9,971 nucleotides of DNA, from the NCBI GenBank assembly GCA_009839535.1, contig VXPN01000388.1:1-9971 (forward strand), read 5' to 3'. Under the pieces are notes generated by a model that did not search any database, was not told the DNA's origin, and saw only the letters and a program-made list of their open reading frames with translations. Each line of letters begins with the position of its first letter. Positions within the stretch are counted from its first letter, which is position 1. Origin of the DNA: Boseongicola sp. SB0662_bin_57. GTDB taxonomy: Bacteria > Pseudomonadota > Alphaproteobacteria > Rhodobacterales > Rhodobacteraceae. The position numbers and the translations under genes were made by a program. This document shows positions 1-7,077 of the stretch, piece after piece.

Positions 1-51
1 TGGGTCAAAATTGAACGCGATTCCTGGGTCAGTTTTGAACTGGACTTGACA
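1..51. mobile_element. Terminus of an IS21-type insertion sequence
   Basis: Two tandem copies of a 16-nt motif, TGGGTCAAAATTGAAC at 1-16 and TGGGTCAGTTTTGAAC at 25-40, match at 13 of 16 positions with a 24-nt period. They are followed by TTGACA at 46-51. Read on the other strand the segment begins TGTCAA, so the element would end in the TG/CA dinucleotides usual for IS21-family elements, which also carry multiple terminal repeats. The body of the element, including any istA/istB genes, would lie left of the window. The family assignment rests on remembered motif similarity and needs the adjoining sequence. Confidence 0.55.
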
Positions 52-495
52 CGCCGCTCGTGCTCACGCCCGAGGACTTGCCGAGCGGCCTGCCCGGCCG
101 CTGCCTCGCGGCCCTGTCAATGATCTCCCGTCTCCGGGCCACGAAGTCCGTCACCGCTCTGACGCCCTGCCGGATCTCGCGGTCCCTCGCGTCCTGCGCG
201 GGCAGTTCCTCCATCATTCCCGCGATGTTCGGAGGCAGGTCGTGGCATGTGGTGGCCCGGTCCGGTGCTGGACGATGAAGAGTCGCGAGGCTTCCTGCAG
301 AGTCCGAGCTTCACCTTCGTCCGATCCAGGCGCTTCGGCTTTCGCCTCCGAATGCACCATCTGGCAGCCGGTGAAGTCGCGCAAGGGTCGAACGGGATCC
401 AGCAGCAGTGGAAGCGAATTTCAGTGTCATCCGGTGCCACTTTCGTGTTGTGAAGAGCCGGAAACTTGTCTCTTGATCACCAGGGGGGACCTGTA
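52..495. other. Stretch with no recognisable gene, between the IS end and the oxygenase gene
   Basis: About 440 GC-rich bases without a gene I can recognise. An open minus-strand frame (about 217 down to 29) runs across the putative IS boundary at 51. Its part outside the element is rich in charged residues (for example DARDREIRQG and VARRREIIDRA), so it may be the end of a gene interrupted by the insertion, but I do not recognise the family. Other frames in both directions have low-complexity, shadow-like composition. The promoter of the downstream oxygenase gene should lie in the last 100-150 bases, but I see no convincing -35/-10 pair there. Confidence 0.4.
482..489 (+). promoter_or_regulatory. 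Ribosome binding site that decides the oxygenase start
   Basis: AGGGGGGA ends 6 nt before the ATG at 496. This favours the ATG over the in-frame upstream TTG at 466, which has no comparable Shine-Dalgarno sequence and would place this purine-rich run inside the coding region. Confidence 0.6.
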
Positions 496-1284
496 ATGCG
501 GCACCTGCTTGATCTCGAGACCTATCCGATCGACCGACCCGACAGCGATGAGTGCAAAGCCTTGGTCGAGCGATGCCGGGCCGATCTGGCCGCGCACGGC
601 ATGTACAATCTCGAGGGGTTTCTGAAGCCGGAGGCCGCCCAGGCGGCTGCCGATGAGCTCAAGTCGACCATGGCCAGCGCAGGCTTTGTCCACAGCCGGA
701 TGCACAACATCTATTTCAGGAAGGATCTGCCAGACCTGGCTCCGGATCATCCGGCCCTGACACGGTTCCAGACTGTCAATCGCACGCTGTGCGCCGATCA
801 ACTGGGCGCGAACCCCGTCACCGAGATCTACGCATGGTCGCCGCTGGTGGATTTCCTGGCCGTGACGATGGGCAAGCGGGCGCTCTTTGCCATGGATGAT
901 CCGCTCGCCCGGATCAACGTCATGGCCTATCACGAAGGCGAAACGCTGAACTGGCACTTCGACCGCTCCGAGTTCACCACGACGCTGCTCTTGCAGGCGC
1001 CGGAAGCAGGCGGTGACTTCGAGTATCGTACGGATCTGCGTACTGCGGACAATCCCAACTACGACGGCGTTGCCAGGTTGTTGCGGAACGAGGATCCGAA
1101 TCTGCGGGTAGTCACGCCGACACCTGGCTCCCTGAACGTCTTTCGCGGCATCAACACTCCGCATCGCGTGACCAAGATCCGCGGAAACCGGGAGCGGATC
1201 ATCGCCGTGTTTTCGTATTACGACAAGCCCGGCGTCACCTTTTCGGAAGAAGAACGGATCGGGTTCTACGGCCGCTCGGCCTGA
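496..1284 (+). CDS. HalD/BesD-like 2OG-Fe(II) oxygenase, probably a hydroxylase
   Basis: A 262-residue protein with the double-stranded beta-helix fold pattern of Fe(II)/2-oxoglutarate oxygenases, resembling the proteins annotated as HalD/BesD-family halogenases, which act on free amino acids. The iron-binding motif is visible: H154-F-D156 inside NWHFDRSEFTTTLLLQ, then H223 in NTPHRVTKIRGNRER. R234, eleven residues after H223, is the likely anchor for the 2OG carboxylate. True halogenases of this class replace the Asp of HxD with Gly or Ala to make room for chloride. Here Asp is present, so hydroxylation or another oxygenation is more likely than halogenation. No signal peptide or membrane segment is seen, so it should be cytosolic. 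It is followed after 33 nt by an M24-type relic on the same strand, which may once have been its operon partner. It converges on hutU, so it is not part of the hut transcripts. The substrate is unknown. Fold assignment is confident; the hydroxylase call is inference from one residue. Confidence 0.8.
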   Translation: MRHLLDLETYPIDRPDSDECKALVERCRADLAAHGMYNLEGFLKPEAAQAAADELKSTMASAGFVHSRMHNIYFRKDLPDLAPDHPALTRFQTVNRTLCADQLGANPVTEIYAWSPLVDFLAVTMGKRALFAMDDPLARINVMAYHEGETLNWHFDRSEFTTTLLLQAPEAGGDFEYRTDLRTADNPNYDGVARLLRNEDPNLRVVTPTPGSLNVFRGINTPHRVTKIRGNRERIIAVFSYYDKPGVTFSEEERIGFYGRSA

Positions 1285-1300
1285 CGCCGACCGGCCCGCA

Positions 1301-1307
1301 GAGGAGG
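1301..1307 (+). promoter_or_regulatory. Preserved ribosome binding site of the M24-like relic
   Basis: GAGGAGG, a near-ideal Shine-Dalgarno sequence, sits 10 nt before the ATG at 1318. The nearer ATG at 1310 is only 2 nt away and its frame stops after three codons, so 1318 was probably the original start. Confidence 0.5.
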
Positions 1308-1317
1308 CCATGGCGAA

Positions 1318-1804
1318 ATGACCGAGATGCCGCCAATGTTCAAGGACGAGCGCAAGCTGACGAATTTGAACGGCGAGGGCGCAACGGTACTGTTGCTGTA
1401 CGATCCCATCAACATCCGCAACGCCTTCGACAGCTGAAACATGCAGGCGTGGACTTCGCACAACCCGATGCGCAACGCGCTGATCCTGGCGGACGGCCCC
1501 GCCGTCATGTTCGAGCTCATGGGCTGCGAACATCTCAATGACGGCTTGCCGGGCATCGACGATCTGCGGAACTCCACCTCGCGCACAGTCATGGCCAAGG
1601 GCGACAAGTCACCCCTGCACATGGCATGCTGGGCGGACTGGATCGCGGATCTGCTGCAAATGCATGGCGGCGGCAACAGGCGTATCGCCATCGACAAGCT
1701 GGCGGTCGCGCATGATGCCACGATCCCTGGCCGCCGAGTGCGCTGCGGCCTTCATGGGCATCGGTCTTTCGAACGCGCCGCAAGGCCCGTCGGCGCCGGG
1801 CCGG
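1318..1804 (+). pseudogene. Decayed 5' part of an M24 peptidase-fold gene, DddP-like
   Basis: The frame starting at 1318 reads MTEMPPMFKDERK..., then GATVLLLYDPINIRNAFDS, a TGA at 1435-1437, and continues in the same frame as NMQAWTSHNPMRNALILADG and later HGGGNRRIAIDKL. This series matches the creatinase-type N-terminal domain of M24 proteins. As I recall DddP, the DMSP lyase of roseobacters, it has a very similar pattern (LLFDPLNIRYATDS-NMQ, HNP, HGGGN-R-AVDK). After DKL at about 1690 the frame jumps quickly to VRCG (about 1735) and FERAARPVGAG (ending near 1803), which fit the family's MRCA...VPAG region but with some 25 residues missing between. The metal-binding C-terminal half is absent. 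A good ribosome binding site survives and most of the frame is open, so decay looks recent. In this family the C-terminal domain carries the metal site, so the remnant cannot be active. An M24 relic is fairly secure; DddP rather than another creatinase-like protein is less so. Confidence 0.6.
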
Positions 1805-3475
1805 TCACGCGCTCAGAATTCCGGGCAAGTTCAACCCCTGCTCGCGCGCGCATTCCAGAGCTATGTCGTAGCCTGCATCTGCGTGTCTCATGACACCTGT
1901 TGCAGGATCATTCCAAAGGACGCGTGCGATGCGCCGGTCGGCGTCTTCCGTTCCGTCACAGCAGATGACCATGCCCGCATGCTGGCTGAAGCCCATGCCG
2001 ACCCCGCCGCCGTGATGCAGCGACACCCAGGTGGCGCCGCTGGCGACGTTCAGCATCGCGTTCAGCATGGGCCAGTCGGACACGGCGTCCGAGCCATCCC
2101 TCATTGCCTCGGTTTCGCGGTTGGGAGACGCAACCGAACCGCTGTCCAGGTGGTCGCGCCCGATGACGACCGGGGCCGACAGCTCGCCGCATCTCACCAT
2201 TTCGTTGAAGGCAAGCCCGAGCCTGTGACGCACGCCCAGGCCCACCCAGCAGATCCGTGCCGGCAGCCCTTGGAAGGAAATGCGGTCCCGGGCCATGTCG
2301 AGCCAGTTGTGAAGATGCGGATCCTCGACCAGCTCCTTCACCTTGGCATCGGTCCTGTAGATGTCCTCCGGATCGCCCGACAGCGCGCACCAGCGAAACG
2401 GGCCGACGCCCCGGCAGAAAAGCGGGCGAATGTAGGCAGGCACGAATCCGGGGAATGCAAAGGCGTTTTCCAGGCCCTCTTCCTGGGCCACTTGCCGGAT
2501 GTTGTTGCCGTAGTCCAGCGTCGGCACGCCCCGGTTCCAGAAATCCACCATCGCGGCGACATGCACTTTCATCGAGGCACGAGCCGCCTTTTCCACCGCT
2601 TTCGGATCGCTTTCCTGCCTGTCACGCCAATCCGCCACGCTCCACCCTTGCGGCAGGTAGCCGTGGACCGGATCGTGGGCTGAGGTCTGGTCGGTCACGA
2701 TATCGGGCCGAACCCCGCGCCTGGCCAGTTCGGGGATGACATCCGCCGCGTTGCCTATCAGCGCCACGGACTTTGCCTCTCCTGCGCCTGTCCAGCGCTC
2801 GATCATCTCCAACGCCTCGTCGAGCGAATGGGTCTTCTCGTCGACATAGCGTGTGCGCAGACGGAAATCGGCGCGGGTCTCGTCGCATTCGACGGCAAGG
2901 CAGCATGCCCCGGCCATGACCGCCGCCAGGGGCTGGGCGCCACCCATGCCGCCCAGACCGCTTGTCAGGATCCAGCGTCCGTTCAGGTTGCCGCCATAAT
3001 GCTGACGGCCGGCCTCCATGAATGTCTCATAGGTGCCCTGCACGATGCCTTGCGTGCCAATGTAGATCCAGGATCCGGCCGTCATCTGGCCGTACATGGC
3101 AAGCCCCTTCCTGTCGAGTTCGTTGAAATGATTCCAGTTGGCCCAGTTGGGGACGAGGTTGGAATTGGCGATCAGGACGCGCGGCGCGTCCTTGTGGGTG
3201 TTGAAGATTCCAACCGGCTTGCCGGATTGCACCAGCAGGGTCTCCGTATCTTCCAGCCCTTCAAGCGCCGCAACAATCGCGTCGAAGTCGGCCCATGTGC
3301 GCGCTGCACGGCCGATGCCGCCATACACCACCAGCTCATGCGGGCTTTCGGCCACGTCCGGGTGCAGGTTGTTCATCAGCATCCGCATCGGCGCTTCGGT
3401 CAGCCAGCTCTTTGCGGTGATCTCGGGGCCCGTCGGGGGAAAGACGTCGCGGATGTTGTGACGTGGGTCGGTCAT
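1805..3475 (-). CDS. hutU: Urocanate hydratase (urocanase)
   Basis: Second enzyme of histidine degradation: it adds water to urocanate to give 4-imidazolone-5-propionate, using tightly bound NAD+ as an electrophile, in the cytosol. At 556 residues it is the usual full length. Visible family marks are the glycine-rich GLGGMGGAQ at residues 173-181 (NAD+ binding), DQTSAHDPVHGYLP at 262-275, and the urocanase signature FQGLPARICW at 401-410, containing the conserved active-site Cys (C409 here, C410 in Pseudomonas putida by recall). The ATG at 3475 overlaps the hutG stop as ATGA, supporting this start. It is the last gene of the minus-strand hut operon and is presumably controlled by HutC from the promoter near 7050. 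No terminator is evident beyond its stop; the next sequence is the M24-like relic on the opposite strand. Confidence 0.97.
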   Translation of the reverse strand: MTDPRHNIRDVFPPTGPEITAKSWLTEAPMRMLMNNLHPDVAESPHELVVYGGIGRAARTWADFDAIVAALEGLEDTETLLVQSGKPVGIFNTHKDAPRVLIANSNLVPNWANWNHFNELDRKGLAMYGQMTAGSWIYIGTQGIVQGTYETFMEAGRQHYGGNLNGRWILTSGLGGMGGAQPLAAVMAGACCLAVECDETRADFRLRTRYVDEKTHSLDEALEMIERWTGAGEAKSVALIGNAADVIPELARRGVRPDIVTDQTSAHDPVHGYLPQGWSVADWRDRQESDPKAVEKAARASMKVHVAAMVDFWNRGVPTLDYGNNIRQVAQEEGLENAFAFPGFVPAYIRPLFCRGVGPFRWCALSGDPEDIYRTDAKVKELVEDPHLHNWLDMARDRISFQGLPARICWVGLGVRHRLGLAFNEMVRCGELSAPVVIGRDHLDSGSVASPNRETEAMRDGSDAVSDWPMLNAMLNVASGATWVSLHHGGGVGMGFSQHAGMVICCDGTEDADRRIARVLWNDPATGVMRHADAGYDIALECAREQGLNLPGILSA

Positions 3476-4272
3476 TGATCGTTTCCTAGGCTAGAGGCCA
3501 TGTCGGCCAAGGTTCTCAGGATGGACTTCAAATGGGATCGCAGGCGGCCGGCCTTCTCGGTGTCGTAGGTCCACGGCGGGGCTTCGTCTGTCAGATAGGT
3601 CGATTGCGCCAGTTCCATCTGGATCGCGTGGCAGCCCGCGTCCGGGCGGCCATAGTGCCGCGTGGTCCAGCCGCCCTTGAAGCGTCCGTTCAATGTGGTG
3701 CTGTAGCCGGGCGCGTCGTCGCAAATCCTCAATGCGGCGTCTTGCAGCATTGGCGCACAGGTGGCGCCCAGATTGGTGCCGAGGTTGAAGTCAGGCAGCC
3801 CGCCGTCAAAGAGGTACGGGATCCGGGACCGGATCGAGTGGCAGTCGTAGAGGATCGCCACTCCATGCAATTTCCGTACGCGCTCGAGTTCGGCCTGCAA
3901 CGCTTCGTGATAGAGGGCGTGAAAGCTCGTGCGACGGGTTTCGACATCGGCCGCGGTCGGCGGGGCTTCCCAGATGCCGCGCCCTTCGAAGTCCGTCAAT
4001 GGCACAAGCGCCGTGGTGTTCTGGCCGGGGTACAGGCTCGCCCCGGACGGATCCCGGTTGGCGTCAATGACATAGCGGTGAAAGGTTGCCCGAACGGCGG
4101 TCGCGTCAGGCAAAAGGCCGGCATAGAGCCGATCGACATGCCAGTCGGTGTCTGCCAGGGCGCGTCCTCGTTCGTTGAGGCGCGCCTTGATTTCGTCTGG
4201 CACGTGGGTCCCGGCATGGGGGATGCCCAATACGACTGGGCCGGTGCCGCGTGCGACCACGACAGGCGTCAT
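3472..4272 (-). CDS. hutG: N-formylglutamate deformylase
   Basis: Last step of the five-step histidine pathway: it hydrolyses N-formyl-L-glutamate to L-glutamate and formate. The 266-residue product is typical of the N-formylglutamate amidohydrolase family, a metal-dependent hydrolase group unlike the arginase-type formiminoglutamase also called HutG. Visible conserved stretches are IPHAGTHVP (residues 18-25, H19 and H23), DTDWHVDRLY (41-50), DANRDP (70-75), LYDCHSIRS (141-149) and GCHAIQMEL (213-221), which supply candidate metal ligands. The ATG at 4272 overlaps the hutH stop and its own stop overlaps the hutU start, both as ATGA, so translation is probably coupled. The presence of hutF nearby fits, because HutF makes the formylglutamate that this enzyme needs. 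Confidence 0.95.
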   Translation of the reverse strand: MTPVVVARGTGPVVLGIPHAGTHVPDEIKARLNERGRALADTDWHVDRLYAGLLPDATAVRATFHRYVIDANRDPSGASLYPGQNTTALVPLTDFEGRGIWEAPPTAADVETRRTSFHALYHEALQAELERVRKLHGVAILYDCHSIRSRIPYLFDGGLPDFNLGTNLGATCAPMLQDAALRICDDAPGYSTTLNGRFKGGWTTRHYGRPDAGCHAIQMELAQSTYLTDEAPPWTYDTEKAGRLRSHLKSILRTLADMASSLGNDQ

Positions 4273-5810
4273 GCCCGCAGACCCAGAACATGGGCGGGGA
4301 GCTCGACGGCATCCGTCAGCGATCCGGCGGCGACGAGCCGGGCGGCGGATTCCAGGGACGGGGCCATGTACCGGTCTTCGGTCACGGCCGGCACCTTCGT
4401 GCGCAGCGCATGCAGGACCCGCGTCAGCGCGGCACTCGTCTTAAGCGGCGCGCGGAACTCGATTCCCTGTGCGGCGCACATGGCCTCGACGCCCAGGATC
4501 ATGTTCAGGTTGGCGTTCATGCGCTCAAGCCGCCGTGCCCCATGGGCGGCCATGCTGACATGATCCTCCTGGTTCGCCGATGTTGGCGTGCTGTCGGTGG
4601 TGCACGGATTGGCGAGGTGCTTGTTTTCGCTCATCAAGGCCGCGGTGGCCACTTCGGCAATCATCAGGCCGGAATTCAGGCCGGGATCCGGCGTCAGGAA
4701 TGGCGGCAAGTCAAAGGACAACGTCGGATCGACCATCAAGGCGACGCGCCGCTGGGCAATCGCGCCGATCTCCGATGCCGCAAGCGCGATCTGATCGGCG
4801 GCAAAGCCGACCGGTTCAGCATGGAAGTTCCCGCCCGAGACGATCGCGCCGTCCTCGACAAGGACAAGCGGATTGTCGGTGACGGCATTGGCCTCGATTT
4901 CAAGCGTGCGTCCAGCGGCATGGAGCAAGTCGATTGCGGCACCCGTGACCTGCGGCTGGCAGCGGATGCAATAGGGATCCTGCACCCGTGTGTCGCCGTC
5001 GCGATGGCTTTCGCGGATCTCTGACCCTCGCATCAGGTTGCGCTGCGCCTCGGCCACTGCGGATTGCCCGGCATGGCCGCGCAGGGCGTGGATCGCCGGG
5101 TGCAGGGGGGCGGTCGACCCCATGATCGCGTCGGTTGACAATGCTCCGGTCACCACGGCCGTCGCGGCATTCCGCCAGGCGCCCCACAGTCCCGCCAAGG
5201 CACAGGCGGTCGAAAACTGGGTGCCGTTGATCAGGGCCAGGCCTTCTTTCGCACCAAGAACGATCGGGGCCAGACCCGCTTTCTCGAGTGCATCGCCGGC
5301 TGGCATCCGGGCATTGTCAAGGACGGCCTCGCCTTCGCCGATCATCGCTGCAGCCAAGTGGGCGAGAGGAGCCAGGTCGCCCGACGCTCCGACCGATCCT
5401 TGAACCGGAATGACAGGCGTTACACCCGCACCAAGCATGTCCTCGATCAGGGTTACGGTTGACAGTGCCACCCCCGACGCCCCGCGCCCAAGCGACAGGA
5501 GCTTCAGCACCATCATCAGGCGGGTCGTGGCAACGTCCAGAGGTTCCCCGACGCCACAGCAATGGGACAGGACCAGGTTTCGCTGAAGGCGGCTCGTGTC
5601 TTCTGCCGCGATCTTGACGCTCGCGAGCTTTCCGAAGCCGGTGTTGACCCCATAGACCGGGGCGCTGCCGGCAGCCGCCTGTGCGACCATTCTTGCAGCG
5701 GCTTCGATTGCGGGACTGGCAGTCGAGTTCAGCCGAACGGCGCGTTGCGCTGTCCAAATGTCTTTCAGCTGGGCAAGAGTTGTCGCACCTGGGTTCAGAA
5801 AGACTGTCAT
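4269..5810 (-). CDS. hutH: Histidine ammonia-lyase (histidase)
   Basis: Commits histidine to degradation by removing ammonia to give trans-urocanate, which in characterised systems is also the inducer of the hut genes. The 513-residue length is standard. The autocatalytic MIO cofactor triad Ala142-Ser143-Gly144 lies in QGSVGASGDLAPL, at exactly the Pseudomonas putida position (Ser143). The catalytic Tyr53 in PVYGVNTGFG, the NLVLSHCCGVGEP stretch and the C-terminal STPTSANQEDHVSM region are all present, so the enzyme should be active. The start is the ATG at 5810, because MTVFLNPG is the normal N-terminus and this codon overlaps the hutI stop as ATGA. An in-frame upstream ATG at 5897 would add 29 residues lying entirely within hutI and is not credible. 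Second gene of the hutIHGU operon. Confidence 0.97.
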   Translation of the reverse strand: MTVFLNPGATTLAQLKDIWTAQRAVRLNSTASPAIEAAARMVAQAAAGSAPVYGVNTGFGKLASVKIAAEDTSRLQRNLVLSHCCGVGEPLDVATTRLMMVLKLLSLGRGASGVALSTVTLIEDMLGAGVTPVIPVQGSVGASGDLAPLAHLAAAMIGEGEAVLDNARMPAGDALEKAGLAPIVLGAKEGLALINGTQFSTACALAGLWGAWRNAATAVVTGALSTDAIMGSTAPLHPAIHALRGHAGQSAVAEAQRNLMRGSEIRESHRDGDTRVQDPYCIRCQPQVTGAAIDLLHAAGRTLEIEANAVTDNPLVLVEDGAIVSGGNFHAEPVGFAADQIALAASEIGAIAQRRVALMVDPTLSFDLPPFLTPDPGLNSGLMIAEVATAALMSENKHLANPCTTDSTPTSANQEDHVSMAAHGARRLERMNANLNMILGVEAMCAAQGIEFRAPLKTSAALTRVLHALRTKVPAVTEDRYMAPSLESAARLVAAGSLTDAVELPAHVLGLRA

Positions 5811-7000
5811 TGCCTTCCCGCGAAGATGCGCGTGTGCAGGGGATTGAATCCGACGCGATAGGCCAGCTCGGCCGGGTGCGTGATGTCCCAGACGCACAGG
5901 TCTGCGCGCATGCCCGGGACAATCCTTCCCCGATCCTCCGCTCCCAGGGCCTTCGCGGCATGTGCGGTCATTCCCAGGAGCGCCTCAAGCGGCGTCATCC
6001 GGAACAGCGTGCTGCCCATGTTCAAGGCCAGGAGCGGCGAGGCCATGGGCGACGAGCCCGGGTTGCAGTCCGTCGCCAGAGCCATGGGCACATGATGATC
6101 GCGGAACGCCTGGACCGGCGGCGCCTGAGTTTCGCGCAGCGTGTAGAATGCGCCGGGCAGCAGCACCGCAACCGTGCCGGACGCGGCCATGGCTTCGGCA
6201 TCGCTCTCGTTGGCGTATTCCAGATGGTCCGCGCTCAGCGCACGGTGTTGCGCTGCAAGTTGCGCGCCTCCGATGTTCGACAGCTGCTCGGCATGCAGCT
6301 TGACGGGCAGTCCCAGTTCGGCGGCCACGTCAAACACGCGCGCCATCTGCGAGGCGTCAAAGGCGATCCCTTCGCAGAATCCGTCAACCGCGTCGACCAG
6401 GCCTTCCGCGTGAGCCGCCTGCAAGGCGGGGATGCAAACGTCGTCAATGTAGGCGTCGCGATTGCCTCGGCATTCGGGTGGGGTTGCATGGGCGCCGAGA
6501 AAGCTGGTGCGCACGTCGATCGGGCGCGCTCTTGCGATGGCCCGCGCCACGCGCAGCATCTTCGACTCGCTGTTCACGTCCAGCCCGTAGCCGGACTTCA
6601 CCTCGATCATCGTGACGCCTTCCGCGATCATCGCGTCGACGCGGGTCAGCGCATCCGAAAGCAGCGCGTCCTCGCTCGCGGCCCGTGTCGCCGCCACGGT
6701 CGAGACGATCCCCCCGCCGGCCTTGGCCACCTCTTCGTAGCTTGCGCCGTTAAGGCGCAGCTCGAACTCGGTCGCGCGGTTTCCGCCAAAGACCACGTGC
6801 GTATGGCAGTCGATCAATGCGGGGGTGACGAGGCGTCCTTCGAGGTCTCTTGCCTCAAGGGCCTGATACGGCGCGGGCAGTTCCGTTCGCGCCCCGACCC
6901 ATTCGATTCGGGCGCCCATGATCGCGATCGCCCCGTCTTCAATCAGTCCATAGCTGTCATTGTCATCCAGCGTGGCAATGCGGGCATTGGTCAGGAGCAT
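5807..7000 (-). CDS. hutI: Imidazolonepropionase
   Basis: Third pathway step: ring opening of 4-imidazolone-5-propionate to N-formimino-L-glutamate. A metal-dependent amidohydrolase-superfamily enzyme of 397 residues, near the family's usual length. The beta-1 metal motif D64-C-H66-T-H68 follows LVTPALI. Further ligands and catalytic residues are visible as H171 in FLGAHATPPE, H236 and E238 in KLHAEQLSN, H259 in SADHLEY and D311 in LATDCNPGSSP. Residues 134-140 (VKSGYGL) belong to the conserved substrate-binding loop. First gene of the minus-strand operon, so its start at 7000 lies about 40 nt below the predicted HutC operator. Only a weak ribosome binding site (AGCGAG, about 9 nt upstream) is seen. 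It ends in a 4-nt overlap with hutH. Confidence 0.96.
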   Translation of the reverse strand: MLLTNARIATLDDNDSYGLIEDGAIAIMGARIEWVGARTELPAPYQALEARDLEGRLVTPALIDCHTHVVFGGNRATEFELRLNGASYEEVAKAGGGIVSTVAATRAASEDALLSDALTRVDAMIAEGVTMIEVKSGYGLDVNSESKMLRVARAIARARPIDVRTSFLGAHATPPECRGNRDAYIDDVCIPALQAAHAEGLVDAVDGFCEGIAFDASQMARVFDVAAELGLPVKLHAEQLSNIGGAQLAAQHRALSADHLEYANESDAEAMAASGTVAVLLPGAFYTLRETQAPPVQAFRDHHVPMALATDCNPGSSPMASPLLALNMGSTLFRMTPLEALLGMTAHAAKALGAEDRGRIVPGMRADLCVWDITHPAELAYRVGFNPLHTRIFAGRQ

Positions 7001-7027
7001 CGGGCACTACTCGCTTGCATCGGGAAC

Positions 7028-7056
7028 CTGTCCATGCTTTTATGTGTATACATAAT
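7028..7056 (+). promoter_or_regulatory. Candidate promoter of hutFC
   Basis: CATAAT at 7051-7056 matches the -10 consensus at five of six positions. A poor -35 (CTGTCC, 7028-7033) lies 17 nt upstream. The start of transcription would fall near 7063, leaving about 15 nt before the ATG at 7078. The palindrome at 7041-7054 overlaps this -10 as well, so the same repressor could control both strands. The -35 is weak. Confidence 0.3.
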
Positions 7057-7066
7057 ATCATGTCAA
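7039..7066 (-). promoter_or_regulatory. Candidate promoter of hutIHGU
   Basis: On the minus strand a consensus -35, TTGACA (7066 down to 7061), is followed after 16 nt by CATAAA (7044 down to 7039), which matches the -10 consensus at four of six positions. Transcription would start near 7032 and give a leader of about 30 nt before the hutI ATG. The putative HutC palindrome overlaps the -10 and most of the spacer, so bound repressor would exclude RNA polymerase. Predicted by eye only. Confidence 0.45.
7041..7054. promoter_or_regulatory. Probable HutC operator in the hutI-hutF divergent region
   Basis: TATGTGTATACATA is a 14-nt inverted repeat in which six of the seven base pairs are symmetric (only the G7046/T7049 pair fails). 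Sites bound by GntR/HutC-type regulators are short AT-rich palindromes with TGTA...TACA-like cores, and this one lies in the 77-nt gap between the hut transcripts of a locus that encodes a HutC. One site could serve both directions. Binding by HutC is inference; the palindrome itself is seen directly. Confidence 0.65.
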
Positions 7067-7077
7067 GCAGACAAAAA

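Noticed and set aside
46..75. TTGACA at the IS end as an outward promoter -35
   Set aside because: No -10-like hexamer occurs 15-19 nt downstream; the sequence there is GC-rich.
466..495. TTG start at 466 for the oxygenase
   Set aside because: No ribosome binding site precedes it, whereas AGGGGGGA is correctly spaced before the ATG at 496.
1538..2683. Long plus-strand open frame across the hutU 3' region, and the similar long frames opposite hutU, hutG, hutH and hutI
   Set aside because: They are antisense shadows of highly conserved enzymes in GC-rich DNA, with arginine/proline/histidine-rich translations and no family resemblance.
5811..5897. A 29-residue N-terminal extension of HutH starting at 5897
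   Set aside because: It lies wholly inside hutI in another frame, is not part of the family N-terminus, and the ATG at 5810 overlaps the hutI stop exactly as at the other operon junctions.
6990..7020. Short upstream frame beginning at the ATG at 7020 on the minus strand and overlapping the hutI start
   Set aside because: Nine codons with no histidine codons, no ribosome binding site and no attenuator-like hairpins, so likely chance.
7015..7077. Upstream in-frame starts for HutF at 7015 or 7060
   Set aside because: They would place coding sequence over the operator or across the minus-strand -35, and they add residues not shared with HutF proteins, whose N-terminus matches MQIWAESALLPNGW.
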